Positions 32,037 through 39,055 of a stretch of DNA of 64,000 nt are shown piece by piece. Made by a program: the position numbers and the translations under genes. Source of the stretch: an uncultured Christensenella sp. (GTDB lineage Bacteria; Bacillota; Clostridia; Christensenellales; Borkfalkiaceae); NCBI GenBank assembly GCA_910587015.1, contig CAJUME010000014.1:23762-87761 (forward strand). The letters are read 5' to 3'. Each line of letters opens with the position of its first letter. Position 1 is the stretch's first letter. The notes under the pieces were generated by a model, which saw nothing but the letters and a program-made list of their open reading frames with translations, ran no database searches and had not been told where the DNA came from.

Positions 32037-32267
32037 TCAGTGCGAAAGTATCCAGCTTTTAACGTCGTCCCGCTCGATAGGGGTTACGTTCTCTTCGGGG
32101 TACTTCGATTTTTTTCCGCCGTAGGTGTAGATAAAATATCTGCCGTCGCTCGTTATATATAAGGTCTCTTCATAGCCGCAAGGGTCGCCGGGGGCACCGT
32201 AGGTGAATTTTTTATCTATCGTAGATGTTGCGGTGTCGTATGCGACGCCGTTGATTTCTTTACACAT
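32037..32267 (-). CDS. Small conserved-type protein, 76 aa
   Basis: The sequence INGVAYDTATSTI, then YEETLYITSDGRYFIYTYGGKKSKY and a C-terminal VTPIERDDVKSWILS resembles a widespread small gut-Firmicutes protein of unknown function. That type pairs a 'YDTxTA' start with an 'EETLYRTKKGxYFLYGEGG' middle and a 'PLxxEEAxxWAE' end, and is often found near mobile elements or XRE genes. It is soluble, without signal or membrane segment. It has its own promoter (32313-32341) and sits between the structured RNA (opposite direction) and three XRE genes. Confidence 0.7.
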   Translation of the reverse strand: MCKEINGVAYDTATSTIDKKFTYGAPGDPCGYEETLYITSDGRYFIYTYGGKKSKYPEENVTPIERDDVKSWILSH

Positions 32268-32312
32268 AAAACTTCACTCTTCCCACAGTTATCGATTAAA
32301 CTAACCGAGTGA

Positions 32313-32341
32313 ATTTTATCATAACGGTCAGTTTCTGTCAA
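32313..32341 (-). promoter_or_regulatory. Promoter of the 76-aa protein gene
   Basis: On the minus strand TTGACA, a 17-base spacer and TAAAAT preceded by TG. Confidence 0.75.
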
Positions 32342-32409
32342 ATTAAAATATTTTTTGTTTGAACGCGCGCGCGCTTTGTTAAAAAATAAAGAATTTTGTT
32401 AAAAACATA

Positions 32410-32613
32410 TTAATAATCGGATAAGCCTAATAAAAAGTCGGAGGACGTTTCAAACAGCTTGCAGATTTTTATAAGCGTTTTTAAATCGGGCTCGCGATAG
32501 CCTTGCTCGTAACCGCCGTAACAGCTTACCGAAATTTCCAACGCGTCGGCAACGTCCTTTTGCTTTAAGCCCCTTTCAATGCGCAATTCCTTTAATCTGT
32601 CTTTAAGTATCAT
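32410..32613 (-). CDS. XRE-family regulator, third of a tandem trio, 67 aa
   Basis: A minimal Cro/C1-type protein: DRLKELRIERGLKQKDVADALEISVSCYGGYEQGYREPD contains the helix-turn-helix, and KICKLFETSSDFLLGLSD is the closing part shared with its neighbours. It lies six bases downstream of a second XRE gene and in the same direction. The recognition helix differs from those of its neighbours, so the three proteins probably read different operators. Confidence 0.85.
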   Translation of the reverse strand: MILKDRLKELRIERGLKQKDVADALEISVSCYGGYEQGYREPDLKTLIKICKLFETSSDFLLGLSDY

Positions 32614-32619
32614 AATAGT

Positions 32620-32817
32620 TTAATCTTCAAGTCCAAGCAGATAATCTGCCGAAACCTCGAACAGCTTACATATTTTTAGAATTGTATCAACAGTAAGCTG
32701 AATTTCTTCACGCTCGTATTTGCCTATCGTGCTTTGCGTGGTTGTAAGCATTTCGGCAAGCTGAGCTTGTGTAAGTCCTTTTTCCTGCCGTATTTCTTTT
32801 ATCCTTTGACCGTACAT
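32620..32817 (-). CDS. XRE-family regulator, second of a tandem trio, 65 aa
   Basis: RIKEIRQEKGLTQAQLAEMLTTTQSTIGKYEREEIQLT is a standard Cro/C1 helix-turn-helix, and KICKLFEVSADYLLGLED follows. The closing part is close to that of the gene at 32410, which points to a duplication. It lies nine bases downstream of the first XRE gene of the trio and is presumably co-transcribed. Confidence 0.87.
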   Translation of the reverse strand: MYGQRIKEIRQEKGLTQAQLAEMLTTTQSTIGKYEREEIQLTVDTILKICKLFEVSADYLLGLED

Positions 32818-32826
32818 ATGTAAAAT

Positions 32827-33033
32827 TTATTTGTTTAACTTTGGATTATCTGTTCTTTCAAGCAGATAATCAATTGAAACGTTAAAATAATCTGCAAGCT
32901 TTATCAAGGTTTCGTAATCAGCCTGATACTCTCCCGTTTCATAGCGGCTTATGCTGTTTTGGTTCATGTTTAAATCCATGGCAAGCTTCAGCTGTGAAAT
33001 TTGCTTTTGTTGCCGCAAATATCTTAATCTCAT
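32827..33033 (-). CDS. XRE-family regulator, first of a tandem trio, 68 aa
   Basis: RLRYLRQQKQISQLKLAMDLNMNQNSISRYETGEYQ is the DNA-binding region, followed by LADYFNVSIDYLLERTDN. The ATG at 33033 is preceded by CAGGAAA at a good distance. An upstream in-frame ATG at 33054 and a longer reading would run into the divergent promoter and are less likely. It is divergent from the four-cysteine miniprotein gene at 33119, whose promoter carries palindromes, and is the best candidate for its repressor. Confidence 0.85.
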   Translation of the reverse strand: MRLRYLRQQKQISQLKLAMDLNMNQNSISRYETGEYQADYETLIKLADYFNVSIDYLLERTDNPKLNK

Positions 33034-33055
33034 TAAATTTTTCCTGAAAAACATC

Positions 33056-33085
33056 TTGACATTAAGTATACTGAAACAGTATAAT
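33056..33085 (+). promoter_or_regulatory. Promoter of the four-cysteine miniprotein gene, with operator
   Basis: TTGACA at 33056-33061, an 18-base spacer and TATAAT at 33080-33085. ATACTG-AAA-CAGTAT (33068-33082) fills the spacer and overlaps the -10 box. Confidence 0.8.
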
Positions 33086-33107
33086 GTAAATATCCTAAAA
33101 AAGGATA
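33068..33107. promoter_or_regulatory. Two inverted repeats in the promoter and leader
   Basis: ATACTG-AAA-CAGTAT at 33068-33082 and TATCCT-N5-AGGATA at 33091-33107. The first resembles the ATACT/AGTAT arms at 52520-52539 in the corresponding position of the other module. Confidence 0.65.
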
Positions 33108-33118
33108 TCAAGGGTATT

Positions 33119-33319
33119 ATGGCAGAAGATTTAATAAAAAACAGCAGTTGTTTTAATTGCGCGCATTTTCTTCAATATTATATAAAAGGCAAAACCGCGT
33201 TCGAGGCGATAGACTACGGGCATTGCCGTCGGCGGGTGCTTACAAGCAAGGACAGCGCGGGCTTTCCGTTTGTCTGCGGGTGCGAATTCTGGGAGGAGAA
33301 GGCGGAGGATAGGCGTTAA
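33119..33319 (+). CDS. Four-cysteine miniprotein, 66 aa
   Basis: Cysteines at 11, 14, 36 and 55 follow the spacing C-x2-C-x21-C-x18-C-x-F, with the fixed features AHF after the first pair and DYGHC at the third cysteine. The protein at 52563-52748 has exactly the same spacing (IYF, EYGSC, CDF). A fifth cysteine (53) lies next to the last. The pattern suggests a small zinc ribbon or knuckle. The ATG at 33119 follows AAGGG by five bases. The frame is open further upstream, but the promoter at 33056-33085 excludes earlier starts. Function unknown. Confidence 0.78.
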   Translation: MAEDLIKNSSCFNCAHFLQYYIKGKTAFEAIDYGHCRRRVLTSKDSAGFPFVCGCEFWEEKAEDRR

Positions 33320-33328
33320 TTTAAATAT

Positions 33329-33363
33329 ATCTGTCAAGAAAAAATGCTTGACAGATTTTTTTT
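33329..33363 (+). terminator. Terminator overlapping the ylxM promoter
   Basis: Ten-base perfect stem ATCTGTCAAG / CTTGACAGAT followed by eight T. The right arm contains the TTGACA of the next promoter. Confidence 0.85.
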
Positions 33364-33376
33364 GCGGTGTTATTAT
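33348..33376 (+). promoter_or_regulatory. ylxM-ffh promoter
   Basis: TTGACA at 33348-33353 inside the terminator stem, a 17-base spacer and TATTAT at 33371-33376. Confidence 0.7.
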
Positions 33377-33404
33377 ATTGTCAAGCTGAATTGCTTTACA
33401 GTTT

Positions 33405-33782
33405 ATGAACAAAATTTCTTTTATGCGGCTGTGGGATATTTATAACGGGCTGTTAACGCCCACCCAGCAGGAGCTTACAAATTTATACTTCAATCTCGAT
33501 TTGACTGTTTCGGAAATAGCCGATGAAAAGGGGATAACCCGTCAGGCTGTGTCCGAATGTCTGAAAAACTGTCAGAAGCAGCTTGAAGAATACGAGCAAA
33601 AGCTTAACTTTGCGGAAATTAACGCCGAAAGCGGTCTTAAAACTTCTTTTCAGACGACTGACGCGGTAAGGTGGGCGGAGGAATTTAAAACGGCTCACCC
33701 CGAATTTACGGAAGATATAGAACGGCTTATTCAAATTTTGAAGAAAGATTATTCAAAGCAGATTGCCGAGGGCAATAATTAA
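33405..33782 (+). CDS. ylxM: YlxM/UPF0122 family helix-turn-helix protein
   Basis: YlxM is a small sigma-70 region 4-like helix-turn-helix protein associated with the signal recognition particle. LLTPTQQELTNLYFNLDLTVSEIADEKGITRQAVSECLKNCQKQLEEYEQKL (about 16-67) matches the family. The C-terminal ~50 residues are longer than in the usual 100-110-residue protein. It is directly upstream of ffh (14 bases), as in Bacillus and Clostridium. No Shine-Dalgarno site precedes its ATG. Confidence 0.9.
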   Translation: MNKISFMRLWDIYNGLLTPTQQELTNLYFNLDLTVSEIADEKGITRQAVSECLKNCQKQLEEYEQKLNFAEINAESGLKTSFQTTDAVRWAEEFKTAHPEFTEDIERLIQILKKDYSKQIAEGNN

Positions 33783-33796
33783 TTAAGGAATAAATA

Positions 33797-35104
33797 ATGG
33801 GTGCATTTTCCTCCCTTTCGGAGAGATTAAATCATATATTTTCAAAGCTGACCAAGCGCGGACGGCTTACCGAGCTGGAAATTAAGACGGCAATGCGCGA
33901 GGTGCGCGTGGCGCTGTTAGAGGCGGACGTAAATATTCAGGTTGCAAAAAAATTCTGCGCGGACGTATCCGAAAAGGCGGTCGGGCAGGAAATTTTAAAG
34001 AGCCTTAACCCCGCCCAACAGGTTATTAAGATTGTCAACGACGAGCTTATCGCTTTGATGGGCTCTACAAACCAAAAGCTTACGGTCGCGCCCAAGCCGC
34101 CTACCGTAATTATGATGTGCGGATTGCAGGGCGCGGGCAAGACCACGCTTTGCGGAAAGCTTGCCGTTAATTTGAAAAAGAACGGCAAAAAGCCGCTGTT
34201 GGTCGGTTGCGATATTTACCGTCCCGCGGCGATTAACCAGCTTAAAGTAGTCGGCAAAAACGCGGGCGCGGAGGTGTTTGAAAAGGGCGCTCAAAGCCCC
34301 GTTAAAACCGCTAAGGAAGCCGTGGAGCACGCGCGCTCTATGGGCTTCGACACAGTGATTATAGATACTGCGGGCAGACTTGAAATCGACGAGCCGCTGA
34401 TGCAGGAGCTTGAAAATATTAAAAATACCGTTGACGTAAGCGAAATTCTGCTAACCGTTGACAGTATGATGGGTCAGGTTGCCGTGAACGTTGCAAAAAC
34501 CTTTAACGAGCGGTTAGAGGTTACGGGCGTAATTTTGACCAAGCTTGACGGCGATACCCGCGGCGGCGCGTGCCTTTCTATAAAGGCGGTTACAGGCAAG
34601 CCCATAAAATTTATCGGCGTAGGCGAAAAGCTGACCGATTTAGAGCCCTTCTATCCCGACAGAATGGCTTCGCGTATTTTGGGCATGGGCGACGTTCTGA
34701 CACTTATTGAAAGGGCGCAGGAGGCCGTCACCGAAGAGCAAGCTAAATCCATGCAGAAGAAGATGCTTGAAAACAGCTTTACGCTGGAGGACTATTTAAC
34801 GCAGTTTGAAAGCATGAAAAAGATGGGCGGTGCGCAGGCGTTGCTTGCAATGATGCCGGGCGGCTCTAAGGTAAAGGCAGAGGATATAGACGAAAGCCGT
34901 ATAGAGCGCACAAGGGCGATAATTCTGTCAATGACTAAACGCGAGCGGACAGAGCCGGCGATTATCAACTCTTCGAGGAAAAAGAGAATTGCGGCGGGCT
35001 CGGGCACCAGCGTGCAGGAGGTCAACCAGCTTTTAAAGCAGTTCGACCAGACAAAACAGCTTATGAAGCAGCTTAAAAGCGGCAAAAGACGGTTGCCCTT
35101 TTAG
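33797..35104 (+). CDS. ffh: Signal recognition particle GTPase Ffh
   Basis: Ffh binds signal peptides as they leave the ribosome and delivers the complex to FtsY at the membrane. Order: N domain (1-~85), G domain with GLQGAGKTTLCGKLA (about 106-120), DTAGRLEIDEPLM, TKLDGDTRGGACLS, GVGEKLTDLEPFYPDRMASRILGMGD, then the methionine-rich M domain with the RNA-binding block IINSSRKKRIAAGSGTSVQEVNQLLKQF. The 435-residue length is normal. It heads the ffh-rpsP-khpA-rimM-trmD cluster. Confidence 0.97.
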   Translation: MGAFSSLSERLNHIFSKLTKRGRLTELEIKTAMREVRVALLEADVNIQVAKKFCADVSEKAVGQEILKSLNPAQQVIKIVNDELIALMGSTNQKLTVAPKPPTVIMMCGLQGAGKTTLCGKLAVNLKKNGKKPLLVGCDIYRPAAINQLKVVGKNAGAEVFEKGAQSPVKTAKEAVEHARSMGFDTVIIDTAGRLEIDEPLMQELENIKNTVDVSEILLTVDSMMGQVAVNVAKTFNERLEVTGVILTKLDGDTRGGACLSIKAVTGKPIKFIGVGEKLTDLEPFYPDRMASRILGMGDVLTLIERAQEAVTEEQAKSMQKKMLENSFTLEDYLTQFESMKKMGGAQALLAMMPGGSKVKAEDIDESRIERTRAIILSMTKRERTEPAIINSSRKKRIAAGSGTSVQEVNQLLKQFDQTKQLMKQLKSGKRRLPF

Positions 35105-35167
35105 CGGTTAACCCCCATATATGCTTTAAATAAATAAAAATTTTTATATAAACAGGAGAATAAAAAA

Positions 35168-35467
35168 ATGGCAGTTAAAATGAGACTTACGAGAATGGGC
35201 GACAAAAAAAGCCCCTTTTACCGTGTGGTTGTTATCGATTCGCGCAAGGCGCGCTCGGGCGAGTATATCGACAAAATCGGTTACGTTAACCCCGTAAAGG
35301 TGCCCGCGGAAATCAATATCGACGTTGAAAAAGCCAAGAAGTGGCTCGCAAACGGCGTTCAGCCCACCGAGACGGTAAAAAGCTATCTTGTAGCAGTCGG
35401 CGCAATGGAAAAGAGCAGCAAGCCTTCCGCGCCCAAGACCAACGATAAGAAAAAGAAAAAAGACTGA
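35168..35467 (+). CDS. rpsP: 30S ribosomal protein S16 with lysine tail
   Basis: S16 is an early assembly protein of the small subunit. MAVKMRLTRMGDKKSPFYRVVVIDSRKARSGEYIDKIGYVNP is the family signature. The C-terminal SKPSAPKTNDKKKKKD is a short basic extension beyond the usual ~80-residue core, in line with the lysine-rich tails of S2 and GlgB in this genome. AACAGGAG lies upstream. It stands between ffh and khpA as usual. Confidence 0.97.
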   Translation: MAVKMRLTRMGDKKSPFYRVVVIDSRKARSGEYIDKIGYVNPVKVPAEINIDVEKAKKWLANGVQPTETVKSYLVAVGAMEKSSKPSAPKTNDKKKKKD

Positions 35468-35500
35468 TTAAAAACCTTATATATACGGCACACTGCTGTG

Positions 35501-35565
35501 TTGCGTGAATATTTTCTCGGGTCGCGTACGCAAAGTACGCTCGCCTTCGTAAAATATCCCCGCGC
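35501..35565. repeat. Nested imperfect inverted repeat in the rpsP-khpA gap
   Basis: GCGTAC / GTACGC around CAAA (35524-35540) is nested inside TATTTT / AAAATA (35510-35515 and 35551-35556), and the outer flanks also match loosely over about 30 bases. It could be a palindromic mobile remnant or a transcript processing structure. The remaining part of the 208-base gap shows nothing else. Confidence 0.5.
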
Positions 35566-35675
35566 CTTGCATTGCACCGCATCTCTAAGGTTTAAACTTA
35601 ACGCTTTAAACAGCTTAAATTTACAGATTGGGGGGCACATATCCCGAAGTTTCCGCCCCCGAGGGAGCAAAAAAT

Positions 35676-35924
35676 ATGGTTAATAACGTTCAGACGCTTA
35701 TTAAGTACGTTGTTGAAAGCTTTGCCGAAAAGAAGAACGAAATCGAATACCTTGTAGAAGAAAAGGAGAACGTTATAGAGGTAACGGTGCTTTTGAATGC
35801 AAGCGATATGGGCAAGGTTATCGGCAAGCAAGGCAAAATTGCCAAGGCTTTAAGGACGCTTGTAAGCGCTTCCACGCCCCGCGACAGCAAGCGCTACGTT
35901 GTGGAAATTAAGGAAAAAGCTTAG
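35676..35924 (+). CDS. khpA: KH-domain RNA-binding protein KhpA
   Basis: KhpA (B. subtilis YlqC) is a small RNA chaperone-like protein that forms a dimer with KhpB and influences cell division and elongation. The 82-residue protein is almost entirely one KH domain with the ASDMGKVIGKQGKIAKALRTLV motif (GxxG = GKQG). The ATG at 35676 is chosen because GAGGGAG lies nine bases upstream and because it gives the normal length. It is in the normal place after rpsP. Confidence 0.93.
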   Translation: MVNNVQTLIKYVVESFAEKKNEIEYLVEEKENVIEVTVLLNASDMGKVIGKQGKIAKALRTLVSASTPRDSKRYVVEIKEKA

Positions 35925-35939
35925 TTTTTTTGTCAGACA

Positions 35940-35972
35940 AAAAAGCCGAACGCAAGCCGCTCGGCTTATTTT
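35940..35972 (+). terminator. Weak hairpin between khpA and rimM
   Basis: AAGCCGA / TCGGCTT stem with an 11-base loop, followed by ATTTTGC. It may terminate part of the transcripts. Confidence 0.5.
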
Positions 35973-35991
35973 GCATATAAAAATAAAAATT

Positions 35992-36489
35992 ATGGAACAG
36001 AAAATAAGTATAGGCTCGGTTTTAAAGCCGCAGGGTATCCGCGGCGAGGTAAAGGTGAAGGTCTTTTTGGACAGCGCAGAGGAGCTGAAAAGCTTTAACC
36101 GCGTGCTTATCGGCGGGGAGGAGTACGCCGTTATGTCCGTGCGCGCGCAGGGAGAGTTTGCCTATACCGTGTTACGCGGCATTGCGGACAGAAACGCCGC
36201 CGAGCTTTTGCGCGGAAAAGAAATAGAGGTGTTCCGCAGCGAGCTTCCCGAGCCGCCCGACGGCCGCTATTATATTGCCGACTTGACCGACTGCGAGGTG
36301 GTGACTGCCAACGGAGAGCAGATAGGCACGGTTGTTTCCGTCACTCCCGCAAAAACGGACGTGTACACGCTGAAAACGCCCAAGGGCGAGGTCAGCTTTG
36401 CCGCGGCGGACGGCGTTATCGAAAGCGTTGACGTTGAAAGCAAGCGCATTACAGTCAATAAGAAAAGATTTAAGGAAGTTTCTCTGTGA
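35992..36489 (+). CDS. rimM: 16S rRNA processing protein RimM
   Basis: RimM assists maturation of the head of the 30S subunit by binding S19. The 165-residue protein has the RimM N-terminal barrel (ISIGSVLKPQGIRGEVKVKVF...) and the PRC-barrel C-terminus (RYYIADLTDCEVVTANGEQIGTVVSV). The ATG at 35992 gives the family's N-terminus, but the leader is A-rich and has no Shine-Dalgarno site. The last codons overlap the trmD start (GTGA). Confidence 0.95.
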   Translation: MEQKISIGSVLKPQGIRGEVKVKVFLDSAEELKSFNRVLIGGEEYAVMSVRAQGEFAYTVLRGIADRNAAELLRGKEIEVFRSELPEPPDGRYYIADLTDCEVVTANGEQIGTVVSVTPAKTDVYTLKTPKGEVSFAAADGVIESVDVESKRITVNKKRFKEVSL

Positions 36490-37151
36490 AAATCACGGTG
36501 CTTACGCTTTTTCCCGAAATGTTCGCCCCGCTGTTTTCAAGCATAACGGGCAGAGCTGTAGAGGCGGGGAAAATAGAAATAGACATTGTAAATATCCGCG
36601 ATTTTGCCGACAACAAGCATTTTAAGTGCGATGACTATCCGTTCGGCGGCGGCGCGGGCATGGTTATGATGCCTCAGCCCATAGGCTCTGCAATAGAAGC
36701 TGTTGACCCCGAGCACAAGGCGCACAGAATTTACCTTTCGCCCAAGGGCGAAACGCTCAGGCAGGACAAGGTGTTTCAGCTTTTGCAGTACGGGCACATT
36801 GTTTTGCTGTGCGGGCATTACGAGGGCGTTGACCAGCGCGTGATAGATTTGTATATCGATGAAGAGGTTTCGATAGGCGACTATGTTTTAACGGGCGGCG
36901 AGCTTCCCGCAATGGTCGTCTGCGACTGCGTTGCAAGGTATGTGGACGGGGTGATTGCGCAGGGCTCGCTTGTGGACGAAAGCTTTGCCAACGGCGCTCT
37001 GGAATATCCGCAGTACACCCGCCCCGCAGAATATAAGGGCTTGAAGGTGCCCGAGGTGCTTTTATCGGGCGACCATAAAAAAATCGATGATTGGCGCAGG
37101 GCGGAAAGCGAACGGCTTACGCGCACCCGCCGCCCCGATTTGAAGCAGTAA
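36486..37151 (+). CDS. trmD: tRNA (guanine-37-N1)-methyltransferase
   Basis: TrmD methylates G37 next to the anticodon and prevents frameshifting. The 221-residue protein has ITVLTLFPEMFAPLFSSI, the PFGGGAGMVMMPQP loop, and the trefoil-knot SAM site with LLCGHYEGVDQRV and IGDYVLTGGELPAMV. The GTG start overlaps the rimM stop (GTGA), so translation is coupled. The C-terminal domain is somewhat short compared with the ~240-residue average. Confidence 0.96.
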   Translation: MKITVLTLFPEMFAPLFSSITGRAVEAGKIEIDIVNIRDFADNKHFKCDDYPFGGGAGMVMMPQPIGSAIEAVDPEHKAHRIYLSPKGETLRQDKVFQLLQYGHIVLLCGHYEGVDQRVIDLYIDEEVSIGDYVLTGGELPAMVVCDCVARYVDGVIAQGSLVDESFANGALEYPQYTRPAEYKGLKVPEVLLSGDHKKIDDWRRAESERLTRTRRPDLKQ

Positions 37152-37178
37152 TTGACAATTAATGAGCGAAATAATTTT

Positions 37179-38033
37179 ATGAAAACTATTCAGTGGTTCC
37201 CCGGTCATATGACCGCGGCAATGAGAATGATGGAAAAGCACCTTTCCATGGTGGACGGGGTTGTTTTTGTGCTGGACGCGCGCTGTCCCGCCGCTTCATT
37301 CAACCCAAAGCTGAAAAGGCTTGCGGGCGCAAAGCCTGTTTTATACGTTCTTAACAAGGGCGACCTTGCGGACGAGCGGGCGGATATTCTTCTGAAAAAA
37401 ATCAGGGATAAGGGCGCCGCCGCAATAAAAATAAACGCCGTGAACAGCGGTTCGCGGCGGGATATATCGGGGGCAATCGAAAAGCTTGTTGCCGAAAAGC
37501 GCGAGCGCGCCGCCTTAAAGGGGCAGACAAAGGTTTTCCGCTTTATGATTGCAGGCGTACCCAATACGGGCAAAAGCACGCTTATCAATCTGCTTGCGGG
37601 CAGCCGCCGCGCCGAAACGGGCGACAAGGCGGGCGTAACGCGCGGCAAGCAGTGGATACGCTGCGAGGGGTTCGAGCTGTTGGATACCCCCGGCACAATG
37701 CCGCCCGCGTTTGAAAACCAGCAGCTTGCAATGCGCCTTGCGTATGTCGGCAGTATAAACGACGATATTTTAGATTTGGACGACGTTGCGCTTGAATTAT
37801 TGAAGGAGCTTTCCGAAAAATACCCCTCGCGCCTTAAAGAGCGGTATGGCGTTTCGGACGGTACGCCGCTTGAAATGCTTGAAAGCGTGTGCAAAAAACG
37901 CGGCTTTTTGTTGCGTGGCGGCGATTACGATTACGAGCGCGGCGAGCGTGCGGTAATAGACGATTTCAGAAAAGGCAAGCTTGGCAGAATAACTCTGGAT
38001 ACTGCAAGCGATATGGAAAATTTCGGCTTTTAA
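37179..38033 (+). CDS. rbgA: Ribosome biogenesis GTPase RbgA (YlqF)
   Basis: RbgA is a circularly permuted GTPase required for late 50S assembly, where it helps install L16. The order of motifs is permuted: VLDARCPAAS, NKGDLAD (G4), then AGVPNTGKSTLINLL (G1) and DTPGTM (G3). The N-terminus IQWFPGHMTAAMR is the family signature, which places the start at ATG 37179 rather than at the TTG at 37152. The 284-residue length is normal. It follows trmD. In Bacillus rplS lies between them, but here rplS is found further downstream. Confidence 0.95.
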   Translation: MKTIQWFPGHMTAAMRMMEKHLSMVDGVVFVLDARCPAASFNPKLKRLAGAKPVLYVLNKGDLADERADILLKKIRDKGAAAIKINAVNSGSRRDISGAIEKLVAEKRERAALKGQTKVFRFMIAGVPNTGKSTLINLLAGSRRAETGDKAGVTRGKQWIRCEGFELLDTPGTMPPAFENQQLAMRLAYVGSINDDILDLDDVALELLKELSEKYPSRLKERYGVSDGTPLEMLESVCKKRGFLLRGGDYDYERGERAVIDDFRKGKLGRITLDTASDMENFGF

Positions 38034-38038
38034 CGGAT

Positions 38039-38635
38039 ATGGACAAGCTTTTTTACGAAAGACAGCTGGCGGCGCAGGGCCGTAAATACATATGCGGCGT
38101 GGACGAGGTAGGCCGCGGCCCGTTGGCGGGGCCCGTGGTTTGCGCGGCTGTAATTATGCCGCTTGACAATATAATCGACGGCGTGGACGACAGCAAAAGG
38201 CTGTCTGCAAGGCGGCGCGAACAGCTTGCGCAAAGCATTAAGCAAAGGGCAGTTGCCTATGCAATATGCCGCGTTGAACCGCAAACGATAGACGAAATCA
38301 ATATTTTGGAGGCGACTAAGCTTTGCATGAAAAATGCAATCGAAAGCCTTTCTGTCGCGCCAGATTTCGTTATGACTGACGGAAATATGACGCTGGACAT
38401 ATCCGTGCCACAGCAAAGCATTGTAAAGGGGGACGGGCTCAGCTATTCGATAGGCGCGGCGTCAATTATTGCAAAGGTCTGCCGTGATAAATTAATGGAC
38501 GAATATGCCGCGCGGTTCCCCGAATACGGCTTTGAAAAAAACAAGGGCTACGGCACGGCGGAGCATATTTCCGCCATAAAGCAACGGGGACTGTGCGAAA
38601 TTCACCGCAGGAGCTTTACGAAAAAATGGCAATAA
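38039..38635 (+). CDS. rnhB: Ribonuclease HII
   Basis: RNase HII removes ribonucleotides from DNA. The 198-residue protein has YICGVDEVGRGPLAGPVV with the catalytic DE pair, DSKRLSARRRE, and GDGLSYSIGAASIIAKVCRD with the third Asp region. Its ATG begins five bases after the rbgA stop. The C-terminus overlaps the start of yraN by ten bases. Confidence 0.96.
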   Translation: MDKLFYERQLAAQGRKYICGVDEVGRGPLAGPVVCAAVIMPLDNIIDGVDDSKRLSARRREQLAQSIKQRAVAYAICRVEPQTIDEINILEATKLCMKNAIESLSVAPDFVMTDGNMTLDISVPQQSIVKGDGLSYSIGAASIIAKVCRDKLMDEYAARFPEYGFEKNKGYGTAEHISAIKQRGLCEIHRRSFTKKWQ

Positions 38636-39039
38636 AAACCCCTCGTCCGCAAAACGGCGGCGATTTATCAGCCGATAATATGCACAACAAGCGGCTCGGC
38701 GCAAAGGGCGAAGCGCAGGCGCGGCGCTACTTGCGTCTGCACGGCTGGAAAATTCTTGAAAAGAACTTCAAAAGCCCGTTCGGAGAGGTTGACATAATAG
38801 CGCGCAAGGGTGAAGTGACGGCGTTTATAGAGGTGAAAACAAGGCTGACCGATAATTTCGGCGCGCCCTCGCAGGCCGTCACAAAACAGCGGCAAAGGCG
38901 GTATATTATGGGGGCAAGGTATTATTTTGCAAACAGAGAAATCGGCTGCACGGTGCGTTTCGATATTATCGAAATTTACCGCGGTCAGTTAAAGCATATA
39001 GAAAACGCATTCCGCGACAGCTCGCGCTATGCGCATTAA
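38626..39039 (+). CDS. yraN: UPF0102 family protein YraN
   Basis: A predicted endonuclease-like protein of the UPF0102 family (Holliday-junction-resolvase fold). RLGAKGEAQARRYLRLHGWKILEKNFKSPFGEVDIIARKGEVTAFIEVKTR contains the ExxxxD...ExK nuclease-type pattern. ATG 38626 is used because AGGAG lies upstream; it gives 137 residues. An internal ATG at 38680 (MHNKRLGAKGE) resembles the usual N-terminus of the family and may be the real start. It follows rnhB as in Bacillus and many other bacteria. Confidence 0.9.
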   Translation: MAIKTPRPQNGGDLSADNMHNKRLGAKGEAQARRYLRLHGWKILEKNFKSPFGEVDIIARKGEVTAFIEVKTRLTDNFGAPSQAVTKQRQRRYIMGARYYFANREIGCTVRFDIIEIYRGQLKHIENAFRDSSRYAH

Positions 39040-39055
39040 ATAAAGGGGGCAGACA

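Noticed and set aside
32951..33118. N-terminal extension of the Cys4 miniprotein
   Set aside because: The in-frame sequence upstream of 33119 covers the divergent promoter and the start of the XRE gene; its codons are hydrophobic nonsense, and the promoter places the transcription start at about 33092.
35628..35675. Longer KhpA starting at 35628
   Set aside because: The ribosome binding site GAGGGAG lies between that start and the ATG at 35676, and the shorter form has the normal family length.
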